Below are positions 11,817 to 23,465 of a DNA stretch of 64,000 nt, one piece after another. The notes under the pieces are model-generated. The model had not been told where the DNA came from and did no database searches. It saw only the letters and a program-made list of their open reading frames with translations. The number at the start of each line of letters is the position of its first letter. Positions within the stretch are counted from its first letter, which is position 1. The DNA is from Eurosta solidaginis. Lineage: Eukaryota > Arthropoda > Insecta > Diptera > Tephritidae. The stretch lies in the NCBI RefSeq assembly GCF_040869045.1, contig NC_090324.1, positions 189,532,028 through 189,596,027 on the forward strand, read 5' to 3'. The position numbers and the translations under genes are program-made.

Positions 11817-14800
11817 ATTGTTTTTGTTTTATCGGCCTATTGATAAATCATTCAAGGTTCGAATCGAGCTCAAGGCCAGAACAATAATTTTTTTCAATGA
11901 TAATTATTGTTATTTTTTAATTTTTCTAAATTTGAAAAATTGTATTTTGTTTTTGGAATAGTAAGTAGAAAATTTTTCAGACAACCTGCCATAGCTGCGC
12001 AGATAGATCCATTTCGAAGGGTGCTAAGCCTTCATCATCAGTACGCTTTAGGCATGCTGCGCCAACCATTTAGCTATACAGCGGTGGTTTGTTTGACTGG
12101 CAAATTTGCTACTTCTATTCCTTTTACCAATTAAATTTATTCAGTGTTGCGCCATCTGGTGCAAATCACTGATAATGCTGGATTTTTGTTTATTTTCAAT
12201 TACTTTGTTTGACATTCACAAGTGCTCATGGTTTATTAACAATTGTTTTTGTTTTATCGGCCTATTGATAAATCATTCAAGGTTCGAATCGAGCTCAAGG
12301 CCAGAACAATAATTTTTTTCAATGATAATTATTGTTATTTTTTAATTTTTCTAATTTGAAAAAGTGTATTTTGTTTTTGGAATAGTAAGTAGAAAATTTT
12401 TCAGACAACCTGCCATAGCTGCGCAGATAGATCCATTTCGAAGGGTGCTAAGCCTTCATCATCAGTACGCTTTAGGCATGCTGCGCTAACCATTTAGCTA
12501 TACAGCGGTGGTTTGTTTGACTGGCAAATTTGCTACTTCTATTCCTTTTTATCAACTAATTTTATTCAGTGTTGCGCCATCTGGTGCAAATCACTGATAA
12601 TGCTGGATTTTTGTTTATTGTCAATTACTTTGTTTGACATTCCCAAGTGCTCATGGTTTATTAACAATTGTTTTTGTTTTATCGGCCTATTGATAAATCA
12701 TTCAAGGTTCGAATCGAGCTCAAGGCCAGAACAATAATTTTTTTCAATGATAATTATTGTTCTTTTTTAATTTTTCTAAATTTGAAAAATTGTATTTTGT
12801 TTTTGGAATAGTAGTAGAAAATTTTTCAGACAACCTGCCATAGCTGCGCAGATAGATCCATTTCGAAGGGTGCTAAGCCTTCATCATCAGTACGCTTTAG
12901 GCATGCTGCGCTAACCATTTAGCTATACAGCGGTGGTTTGTTTGACTGGCAAATTTGCTACTTCTATTCCTTTTTACCAAATAAATTTATTCAGTGTTGC
13001 GCCATCTGGTGCAAATCACTGATAATGCTGGATTTTTGTTTATTGTCAATTACTTTGTTTGACATTCCCAAGTGCTCATGGTTTATTAACAATTGTTTTT
13101 GTTTTATCGGCCTATTGATAAATCATTCAAGGTTCGAATCGAGCTCAAGGCCAGAACAATAATTTTTTTCAATGATAATTATTGTTATTTTTAATTTTTC
13201 TAAATTTGAAAAATTGTTTTTTGTTTTTGGAATAGTAAGTAGAAAATTGTTCACACAACCTGCCATAGCTGCGCAGATAGATCCATTTCGAAGGGTGCTA
13301 AGCCTTCATCATCAGTACGCTTAAGGCATGCTGCGCTAACCATTTAGCTATACAGCGGTGGTTTGTTTGACTGGAAAATTTGCTACTTCTAAAGCGTACT
13401 GATGATGAAGGCTTAGCACCCTTCGAAATGGATCTATCTGCGCAGCTATGGCAGGTTGTCTGAAAAATTTTCTACTTACTATTCCAAAAACAAAATACAT
13501 TTTTTCAAATTTAGAAAAATTAAAAAATAACAATAATTATCATTGAAAAAAATTATTGTTCTGGCCTTGAGCTCGATTCGAACCTTGAATGATTTATCAA
13601 TAGGCCGATAAAACAAAAACAATTGTTAATAAACCATGAGCACTTGGGAATGTCAAACAAAGTAATTGACAATAAACAAAAATCCAGCATCATCAGTGAT
13701 TTGGACCAGATGGCGCAACACTGAATAAATTAGTTGGTAAAAAGGAATAGAAGTAGCAAATTTGCCAGTCAAACAAACCACCGCTGTATAGCTAAATGGT
13801 TAGCGCAGCATGCCTAAAGCGTACTGATGATGAAGGCTTAGCACCCTTCGAAATGGATCTATCTGCGCAGCTATGGCAGGTTGTCTGAAAAATTTTCTAC
13901 TTACTATTCCAAAAACAAAATACAATTTTTCAAATTTAGAAAAATTAAAAAATAACAATAATTATCATTGAAAAAAATTATTGTTCTGGCCTTGAGCTCG
14001 ATTCGAACCTTGAATGATTTATCAATAGGCCGATAAAACAAAAACAATTGTTAATAAACCATGAGCACTTGGGAATGTCAAACAAAGTAATTGACAATAA
14101 ACAAAAATCCAGCATTATCAGTGATTTGCACCAGATGGCGCAGCACTGAATAAATTTAGTTGGTAAAAAGGAATAGAAGTAGCAAATTTGCCAGTCAAAC
14201 AAACCACCGCTGTATAGCTAAATGGTTAACGCAGCATGCCTAAAGCGTACTGATGATGACGGCTTAGCACCCTTCGAAATGGATCTATCTGCGCAGCTAT
14301 GGCATGTTGTCTGAAAAATTTTCTACTTACTATTTCAAAAATAAAATACAATTTTTCAAATTTAGAAAAATTAAAAAATAACAATAATTATCATTGAAAA
14401 AAATTATTGTTCTGGCCTTGAGCTCGATTCTAACCTTGAATGATTTATCAATAGGCCGATAAAACAAAAACAATTGTTAATAAACCATGAGCACTTGGGA
14501 ATGTCAAACAAAGTAATTGACAATAAACAAAAATCCAGCATTATCAGTGATTTGCACCAGATGGCGCAACACTGAATAAATTTAGTTGGTAAAAAGGAAT
14601 AGAAGTAGCAAATTTGCCAGTCAAACAAACCACTGCTGTATAGCTAAATGGTTAGCGCAGCATGCCTAAAGCGTACTGATGATGAAGGCTTAGCACCCTT
14701 CGAAATGGATCTATCTGCGCAGCTATGGCAGGTTGTCTGAAAAATTTTCTACTTACTATTCCAATAACAAAATACAATTTTTCAAATTTAGAAAAATTAA

Positions 14801-17800
14801 AAAATAACAATAATTATCATTGAAAAAAATTATTGTTCTGGCCTTGAGCTCGATTCGAACCTTGAATGATTTATCAATAGGCCGATAAAACAAAAACAAT
14901 TGATAATAAACCATGAGCACTTGGGAATGTCAAACAAAGTAATTGACAATAAACAAAAATCCAGCATTATCAGTGATTTGCACCAGATGGCGCAACACTG
15001 AATAAACTTAGTTGGTAAAAAGGAATAGAAGTAGCAAATTTGCCAGTCAAACAAACCACCGCTGTATAGCTAAATGGTTAGCGCAGCATGCCTAAAGCGT
15101 ACTGATGATGAAGGCTTAGCACCCTTCGAAATGGATCTATCTGCGCAGCTATGGCAGGTTGTCTGAAAAATTTTCTACTTACTATTCCAAAAACAAAATA
15201 CAATTTTTCAAATTTAGAAAAATTAAAAAATAACAATAATTATCATTGAAAAAAATTATTGTTCTGGCCTTGAGCTCGATTCGAACCTTGAATGATTTAT
15301 CAATAGGCCGATAAAACAAAAACAATTGTTAATAAACCATGAGCACTTGGGAATGTCAAACAAAGTAATTGACAATAAACAAAAATCCAGCATCATCAGT
15401 GATTTGGACCAGATGGCGCAACACTGAATAAATTAGTTGGTAAAAAGGAATAGAAGTAGCAAATTTGCCAGTCAAACAAACCACCGCTGTATAGCTAAAT
15501 GGTTAGCGCAGCATGCCTAAAGCATACTGATGATGAAGGCTTAGCACCCTTCGAAATGGATCTATCTGCGCAGCTATGGCAGGTTGTCTGAAAAATTTTC
15601 TACTTACTATTCCAAAAACAAAATACAATTTTTCAAATTTAGAAAAATTAAAAAATAACAATAATTATCATTGAAAAAAATTATTGTTCTGGCCTTGAGC
15701 TCGATTCGAACCTTGAATGATTTATCAATAGGCCGATAAAACAAAAACAATTGTTAATAAACCATGAGCACTTGGGAATGTCAAACAAAGTAATTGACAA
15801 TAAACAAAAATCCAGCATTATCAGTGATTTGCACCAGATGGCGCAACACTGAATAAATTTAGTTGGTAAAAAGGAATAGAAGTAGCAAATTTGCCAGTCA
15901 AACAAACCACCGCTGTATAGCTAAATGGTTAGCGCAGCATGCCTAAAGCGTACTGATGATGACGGCTTAGCACCCTTCGAAATGGATCTATCTGCGCAGC
16001 TATGGCATGTTGTCTGAAAAATTTTCTACTTACTATTCCAAAAACAAAATACAATTTTTCAAATTTAGAAAAATTAAAAAATAACAATAATTATCATTGA
16101 AAAAAATTATTGTTCTGGCCTTGAGCTCGATTCTAACCTTGAATGATTTATCAATAGGCCGATAAAACAAAAACAATTGTTAATAAACCATGAGCACTTG
16201 GGAATGTCAAACAAAGTAATTGACAATAAACAAAAATCCAGCATTATCAGTGATTTGCACCAGATGGCGCAACACTGAATAAATTTAGTTGGTAAAAAGG
16301 AATAGAAGTAGCAAATTTGCCAGTCAAACAAACCACTGCTGTATAGCTAAATGGTTAGCGCAGCATGCCTAAAGCGTACTGATGATGACGGCTTAGCACC
16401 CTTCGAAATGGATCTATCTGCGCAGCTATGGCATGTTGTCTGAAAAATTTTCTACTTACTATTCCAAAAACAAAATACAATTTTTCAAATTTAGAAAAAT
16501 TAAAAAATAACAATAATTATCATTGAAAAAAATTATTGTTCTGGCCTTGAGCTCGATTCTAACCTTGAATGATTTATCAATAGGCCGATAAAACAAAAAC
16601 AATTGTTAATAAACCATGAGCACTTGGGAATGTCAAACAAAGTAATTGACAATAAACAAAAATCCAGCATTATCAGTGATTTTCACCAGATGGCGCAACA
16701 CTGAATACATTTAGTTGGTAAAAAGGAATAGAAGTAGCAAATTTGCCTGTCAAACAAACCACTGCTGTATAGCTAAATGGTTAGCGCAGCATGCCTAAAG
16801 CGTACTGATGATGAAGGCTTAGCACCCTTCGAAATGGATCTATCTGCGCAGCTATGGCAGGTTGTCTGAAAAATTTTCTACTTACTATTCCAAAAACAAA
16901 ATACAATTTTTCAAATTTAGAAAAATTAAAAAATAACAATAATTATCATTGAAAAAAATTATTGTTCTGGCCTTGAGCTCGATTCGAACCTTGAATGATT
17001 TATCAATAGGCCGATAAAACAAAAACAATTGATAATAAACCATGAGCACTTGGGAATGTCAAACAAAGTAATTGACAATAAACAAAAATCCAGCATTATC
17101 AGTGATTTGCACCAGATGGCGCAACACTGAATAAACTTAGTTGGTAAAAAGGAATAGAAGTAGCAAATTTGCCAGTCAAACAAACCACCGCTGTATAGCT
17201 AAATGGTTAGCGCAGCATGCCTAAAGCGTACTGATGATGAAGGCTTAGCACCCTTCGAAATGGATCTATCTGCGCAGCTATGGCAGGTTGTCTGAACAAT
17301 TTTCTACTTACTATTCCAAAAACAAAATACAATTTTTCAAATTTAGAAAAATTAAAAAATAACAATTATTATCATTGAAAAACATTATTGTGCTGGCCTT
17401 GAGCTCGATTCGAACCTTGAATGATTTATCAATAGGCCGATAAAACAAAAACAATTGTTAATAAACCATGAGCACTTGGGAATTTTAAACAAAGTAATTG
17501 ACAATAAACAAAAATCCAGCATTATGAGTGATTTGCACCAGATGGCGCAACACTGAATAAATTTAGTTGGTAAAAAGGAATAGAAGTAGCAAATTTGCCA
17601 GTCAAACAAACCACCGCTGTATAGCTAAATGGTTAGCGCAGCATGCCTAAAGCGTACTGATGATGAAGGCTTAGCACCCTTCGAAATGGATCTATCTGCG
17701 CAGCTATGGCAGGTTGTCTGAAAAATTTTCTACTTACTATTCCAAAAACAAAATACAATTTTTCAAATTTAGAAAAATTAAAAAATAACAATAATTATCA

Positions 17801-17849
17801 TTGAAAAAAATTGTTGTTCTGGCCTTGAGCTCGACTCGAACCTTGAATG
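11817..17849. repeat. Inverted array of about 426-bp tandem repeats
   Basis: About 3.7 units run in one orientation (11817-13389). Roughly 10.5 units then run in the opposite orientation (13390-17849). The period is 425-426 bp, for example a marker at 13978, 14404, 14830, 15681, 16107, 16959 and 17385. Each unit contains a GGTTCGAATCGAGCTCAAGG stretch, a CACTGATAATGC segment and a TAGCTAAATGGTTAGCGCA motif. The 74-codon frames in each unit are incidental. The whole array is flanked by a perfect 13-bp direct repeat, ATTCATTATTATA (11804-11816 and 17850-17862). Copy B at about 31368 has that sequence once with no array. Confidence 0.93.
13330..13400. other. Turn-around point of the inverted 426-bp array
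   Basis: The left arm runs in its own orientation to GCTACTTCT at about 13389. The sequence then switches to AAAGCGTACTGATGATGAAGG, the complement of sequence lying about 60 bases upstream (CATCATCAGTACGCTT). The two arms could therefore pair over about 1.5 kb with a loop of roughly 60 bases. Confidence 0.85.
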
Positions 17850-17862
17850 ATTCATTATTATA

Positions 17863-18248
17863 TTAATTTTTTGTCTTCAATACCAAGTTTTTTATTTTTG
17901 TTTATTTTGTAAAATGTATATTTTACAAGTTATTTTATATTAAATTATTATTCATAGAAAAGGAGTAAATTAGAAAAAAAAAATAAAGTCCATGACCATA
18001 TAGCCGACTATTTCAAAACCCATGACGGTTTATCAGCAGCGATCCACACAGTGAAGGCTTGACGTTTACGTACTTTTTGTTGTTTTTATTCTTTACCACA
18101 GTAAATTTTTTGCGCCAACCAGGTGCTATTATCTCATAAGACGAGGATTTTTGCTGCAGCCCATGTGGTTTTTCTCTAAGCTCTTGCTTTTGTTAGAATT
18201 CCAGGGTGTTTTTCCGTAGACTGAAAATTTTTAATGTGTTGTTTGGTT
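17863..18248. other. AT-rich spacer without gene, left flank of the hAT remnant (copy A)
   Basis: The sequence matches 31381-31760 and 36938-37315 with few changes, so it belongs to the duplicated block. It contains T-rich stretches and no open frame of note. It could be the 3' flank or untranslated end of the older LINE, but nothing identifies it. Confidence 0.5.
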
Positions 18249-19885
18249 CAGGGCCGCAGAGAGCCGAGCCGGGCTCCCCAAAAAAATAAACTCAATCCAT
18301 TAAAAAAAAAACAACATAACATACATACATTTTTCAATTCACATTGTCAGTTTTATTTCATATAAAATAAGAAGATAAGATAAGATAAGAGGAAAACCTT
18401 CCGTGCTTTTTGGTCTGCGAATATGGAAATTACCGATTCAACACTAATGCTGGAGCAAGGCTGGACTCCAACGCCAATGTTCCATGGCTTGTCAAGCGAT
18501 TTTGGCTCATAGTAAAACGTAAAAAATGTTTCCTGCGAGACAATAGATTAAAATAACGCTCCCCTTCAGCCACACTGACTGGAAGTGTGCAAAATATTCC
18601 TAATGCTATGCAGATGTTAGGAAATAATACTTCCTCTTCAAGTCATGAAATGTGTTCAGAAGTTGAAATGGTGGCAGCAAATCACATCCCAAATTTGCTA
18701 AGTAGATGGCTTTGAGATGAATGATTTCATCTATTAGATCCGTAGAAATATCGATGCAATAAATCATGCAGAATGCCGCTGTTCTCTGAGCTCTTCTTCC
18801 GTCAGATCCTGATACTTCCACAAACAACTAAATTTAATCGCAGTGTCATTTACGGCTTCGAAACGTCTTGTCATGTTACCAATTAAGCAGTCCAAAAGAA
18901 CGTGAAAAACTTGCTATTTGAATTGAGTTTCGGAATCACACTCAGGTGATTCGCCAGGTAATTCATTGAACTGGCGCTTTCTTATCTTCCTTCTTTCTCT
19001 GCGAAGGTATTCGCAACTCCCATACTCCCTGCCAGAACCTTACATTCTTGAAGTATGATCGACCATTGATCCCTGAACTTCTTCAACTCATCAATCAGGC
19101 TACGTATATTTTCTGTTTCCACGTCCAGTGTGGCATTTCTAGCTTGCAGTACCAGATTTCAATGGTTGATTACCGTCAACACTTTGAGCCAAATGGAGGC
19201 TAAGACACTCAAATTTCCCCATATATTCTTCAATACCTTTCAAATCCGTTACTGTTTCTGAACTCAGATTCAAAATCTTGATTTCATCAATAGCTTTCAA
19301 TATTTGGGGAATGTGAGTTGGGACAGGTTTCACACTATCCACACGAGCAGACAGACCATCGTGTTTGTGACATGCTGCGCAAGGAGAAATTAGTTTTTTC
19401 CTTGAGAATTTCCCATCTTTGAGGGCTTGCGCTAAAGATATTATACAATTTATAATTGCACCATTGACAAAAAAAATACGAAGCTTGCAACAATTAACGC
19501 GAAACTGGCCTATGTAAGCTTATCCAAGGCATACTCATATGTTTGCACAAATTTGCGCTTCGCAAAACAAGTCAAGTGTACTAATTTTTTCAAATCAATG
19601 CTCTAATTTATTATCAGCCTGTATCTACAGATGTCGCTGGCTTTTACAAAAACGAAAAAGCAATACGACCAAACCTATAGGGGCATAGTTATAGTCGAAA
19701 TAAAATGTGATTTTTTTTGATTGGATGCTTATGATTTTAGTTTAATGATTTTCATTTTTAAAACAATTTTTTATAGCAACAAAATATGTATCTATAAAAT
19801 CCTAGTTAGAGTACTGTGAATACTGCTTTGCCTTGCCGGGCCCCTCAAAAATTTTCCGGGCCCCTCAAAAATTTTCCGGGCCCCA
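18249..19885 (-). pseudogene. hAT-type transposase remnant (ZMYM1-like), copy A
   Basis: Minus-strand frames recall the hAT transposase family related to zinc-finger MYM-type 1 proteins. An internal piece reads VKPVPTHIPQILKAIDEIK and ECLSLHLAQSVDGNQ (19342-19139). The C-terminal dimerisation region reads CIALGIFCTLPVSVAEGER followed by LRFTMSQNRL (about 18600-18440). Frames are broken many times. The left limit CAGGGCCGCAGAG and the right end GGGCCCCAG look like degraded terminal repeats. The right end carries a small tandem duplication of CGGGCCCCTCAAAAATTTTC. No convincing 8-bp target duplication was seen. Confidence 0.65.
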
Positions 19886-20860
19886 GGGCAGGGTAGGGAA
19901 AAATCTGCCTGGTTGTACCTTGCCTGGCGAGTTCATCTGCAATGCAGTTTCCCTTTATGTCCCTATGTCCAGGGACCCATGTGAGGTGTAGACTGTTCTG
20001 TTGGGCCATCTCTTGAAGGGATCGGCGACTAGCTGCGGCTTCCATGATGGCTGAAAATTCTGTCTGGAATACACTGCAGTGGTAGGGTAGTCTGAAGGAG
20101 GGTTGGAGGTCAAGATCCCTTCCAGTCATCCCTACTGTGAATGTTTATATTAAAGTTGGTTTCTGCAACTGTTGTGGTCGAACAGCGATCCGTGCTAGGA
20201 GGAAGAAAACTGTATTTGTTTATTATACTAGAGTGTCCTGTGGTTATAATACGACAACTCCCTTAGGCGCAGGCCTGATGTTGCTGTCACTCGATAACCA
20301 GCTAGATCCAATGGAAGGATGTCAGGAGTGACCTAAAGAGCTTCGCTAGACGTGGTTCTTAGAGCACCGCTTAGAGCACCGCTCATGCTGGATCTGTGGA
20401 CTTTACCCAACAAGTTTAGGTTTGAGGCCTTGCTCAAGACTGGCCACCATACTACTACCCCATGCAGCAGTAATGGGTCGGATAATCGCGGTATAAATCC
20501 ATTTGCATATATTGGGGGTGAGTTCCCATTTTTTGTCAATGGCTCTTTACACGTATATAATGTACGCTTTCTTTTGTCAATGAATGACGTTGTCCTTCTC
20601 GTTCAGCTTTTTGTCCAAAACTACGCCTAGAAATTGGATTGGGCCTTATCTGCCAGGCTTAGGCGCACCCTATTTAGTCTGTTAGGTTTAACGATGGTAT
20701 TTTGTATCATTTGGTATATAAGACAAGCTCAATTTTATTGGAATTGACGCTGAGTCTACACCGGGAGGCCCATAGGGCAACATCTCGCAATACTACCTGC
20801 ATCAAGTCGCATAAATTTTGAGAGAACTTGGCTCTGTGAGCAATCGCTACGTCATCAGCA
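19886..20860 (-). pseudogene. LINE ORF2 remnant: end of RT and RNase H (copy A)
   Basis: Reading downward from 20860, the frames give ADDVAIAHRAKFSQNL just after the catalytic YADD position, then LSVNSNKIELVLYTK, then LLLHGVVVWWPVLSKASNL (20539-20333). An RNase H-like segment follows with SFRLPYHCSVFQTEFSAIME, LTWVPGHRDIKGN and ADELARQGT (20129-19890). RNase H after the RT fits I/LOA-type LINEs. The 5' end is cut by the gypsy LTR at 20861 and the 3' end by the hAT remnant. It is a decayed copy of the family also seen at 1031-1445. Confidence 0.75.
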
Positions 20861-21077
20861 TGTGGCAACTCCCACACAATGGTCATTGGCAACATCCGTC
20901 TGGCAACTATCACCTATGACAAATGATTGACACTTCCTGTTCTGTTCTTATTATTATTATTTATTCTTCCATGCGCGCGGTTAACAACGGACTTTAGTGT
21001 ATTGTACATTATATTGAAATATACCTGCTCAATCAGTTTTAGAATATCGTGTTGAATATTTCATTTGCGCACCAAAA
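20861..21077 (+). repeat. Gypsy 5' LTR, copy A
   Basis: The LTR begins TGTGGCAACTCCC and ends near GCACCAAAA. It matches the LTRs at 39455-39673 and 49656-49854. It starts exactly after GTCATCAGCA, the complement of the YADD codons of the LINE. The primer-binding site follows at 21080-21092. Confidence 0.85.
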
Positions 21078-21079
21078 AC

Positions 21080-21092
21080 TGGTCACCCCGAC
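21080..21092 (+). promoter_or_regulatory. Gypsy primer-binding site, tRNA-Trp type (copy A)
   Basis: TGGTCACCCCGAC just inside the 5' LTR matches, apart from one base, the complement of a tRNA-Trp 3' end (TGGTGACCCCGAC). tRNA-Trp priming is known for the CsRn1 lineage of gypsy elements. Confidence 0.7.
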
Positions 21093-21119
21093 AAAATAAT
21101 ATTTTGCTAAAATTGAATA

Positions 21120-23465
21120 TTGGACGTGAATGAAAGCAAAATGCCTACCAGTGAAGAACTTTCTGAAGAAATTGAAACACTCAAAATTCAATTAAACGAA
21201 GCATTGTCCATTACTGCACAGCAGTCGTCAGGACAGAATGGAATCTCCCCGGCAAACCAAATAACATCTGTCTCGGAAGTCAAATTCACGCAGTTTTATG
21301 CAAACGACCCGGAACTATTGTTCGTCATTGTAGAATCACATTTTGAGGCACGAAAAATAACCTCAAATAAATCAAAATACTTGCACACTGTCGCAAACTT
21401 ATCAAGCAAAGTAGCTCTGCAAGTGAGGCAATTGCTACTTGAACCATTCATCGACGAAAAAATACGATAAACTGAAGCAACAGCTCATATCAATCTACTC
21501 AGAATCGGCAACAATAAAATTCGAGAAGTTGATTTCCAACGAGCCGCTAGGTCATATGAGGCCATCATAGGCGTTACAAAAAATTAAATCCCTCGCATCG
21601 AAAGACGTTGGCGATGATTTCATCGAGAATCTTTCACAAACGACGAGAACTGTTTTGGCCGCATCAATATATAAGTTAGATGACCTCGCACAGATCGCCG
21701 ACCGAATGTGTGAAGTTTCAGACAAAGTAACCATTTCCAGCGTTGAAAACCGAACCGCGAACGTTAGAAATAATCCAACTAAAATTAGACGAATTATCCA
21801 ATCGGGTAAGCGCAATCGAAACGCTAAAGCGATCTACTCGACGAGAACACACACCGCATCGAAAACGGAACCGGTCAACAAACAATAAGCGAAGCGACAA
21901 AGAAGATGACAATAGCGAGGTATGCTGGTATTACCACAAACTGGCAGACAATGCGAAAAACTGCCGTTCACCATACTCGTTCAATTCAAAACAAAAAAAA
22001 CTAACGTGTGCAGTTTCGACATTGGCTTCGACGCTATGCACGACATCTAAACGCCTGTTTATCCACGACAAACTAACCGACACTAATTTTTTAATAGATT
22101 CTGGTGCTGATCGCTCTATACTGAGACCAAATCATCGTATGAAAGAGATGTCACGTAGCAGCTACAACAATGCCAAAGTTGAAGAGTACGCACAATATTA
22201 CGCGGCAAATGGTTCGCCAATACTAACATATGGCAAACGTCTTTTAACTGTAAGCTTTGGATTACGACGCGAGCTTCCATGGAATTCCACTATAGCCGAT
22301 TGCTCTACATCGATAATTGGAGCAGACTTTTTAAAGGAATATGGATTACTTGTTGACATAAAACGCAAACGCCTGATCGATGCAATGACGGGGTTGTCTT
22401 CGAAGGGTGAAGTTCTTGCCACGTCCTTGCAACAGGTAACTATAATTGATTCAACAAGCCAATGTTCGCTCCTTCTAACGTAATTCTAAGACTTGCTCGA
22501 CGACAAGCCATCATTTCGGGTAAAAGAGAGGGCGAACGTAACACACTTCATCGAAACTACTGGTCCTTCAGTGACTGCAAAAGCAGACAGCGAAGAAGGA
22601 ATTCAACGAGCTGCTTCGACTGGGAATTTGCAGACCCTCTAAATCAAATTATGCTTCGCCACTCCATATGGCGCAGAAAAACAATGGCGACCATCGGCCG
22701 TGTGGGGACTAACGCCAATGAAATGCCCGTACGAACCCGGACAAGTATCCAGTGCCACACGTGCAAGACTTTACGAATATATTGCATGGAAAAAAGATAT
22801 TCAGCCGCATCGACTTGAGAAAAGCATATCATCAAGTCCCTTCCGAAGAGTCACATATCTCGAAGACTGCCATCATAACCCCATTTGGCTTATTCGAATA
22901 TGTTTTTATGGCCTTTTGACTCCGAAATGTACCACAAACATTTCAACGGTTAATTGATGAATTGCTTCGTGGACTTTACTACGTTTTCGCTTATGTAGAT
23001 GACATATTCATCGCGTCAGAGTCATACGACCAACACGTACAAGATATCCGAGGCGTATTCCGCCGGTTGCGCGAATTTGGACTTCGCATCAACGCTGAAA
23101 AATGCATCTTTGCAGCAAATAAAATATCATTTTTGGGACATTAAGGTACACCTGACGGTATCAAACCCTTACCAGAAAACGATTACAAACACTAATAAAG
23201 CATAACATAAATAAAAAAAAAAAACCATAAAACACCTCTCGTGTGGACTGAGGACGCAAGGGAGGCTTTTGAAAAATACAAGAAACAGCTGGCAAATACG
23301 TCGGTACTCGTGCACCCAGCAGCAACGCTAAATTAATTCTGGCAAACAGACGCCAGCTCTACTGCTATTGGGGGAGTGCTTCATCAAGTTGAGAATAGTC
23401 AGTACAAGCCACTGGGATTTTTTTCGGAGCGGTTAAGCAATCCAGAGATACTGTATCCATCGTAC
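21120..23465 (+). pseudogene. Gypsy (CsRn1-like) gag-protease-RT, copy A, decayed
   Basis: Gag from 21120 (116 codons) has VKFTQFYANDPELLFVIVES and KYLHTVANLSSKVALQVRQL, the conserved gag pattern of CsRn1-like gypsy elements. It stops at 21468-21470, with gag continuing in another frame (LDDLAQIADRMCE). The frame 21743-22483 carries the protease motif FLIDSGADRS. RT follows with YVDDIFIASESYDQHVQDI (from about 22990), so the catalytic YVDD is intact. Many frameshifts and stops exist. The element is cut at 23465 by a LINE, and the rest of pol is lost at the duplication junction. Confidence 0.85.

Noticed and set aside
13790..13865. A true tRNA gene in the 426-bp unit
   Set aside because: The A box is good, but the B box is weak and I could not fold a plausible acceptor stem; kept only as a tRNA-like finding.
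11907..17609. Series of 74-codon open frames (MFDWQICYFYSF type) in each 426-bp unit
   Set aside because: They are identical by amplification of the unit, have no domain or initiation context, and overlap AT-rich noncoding-looking sequence; treated as incidental to the repeat.
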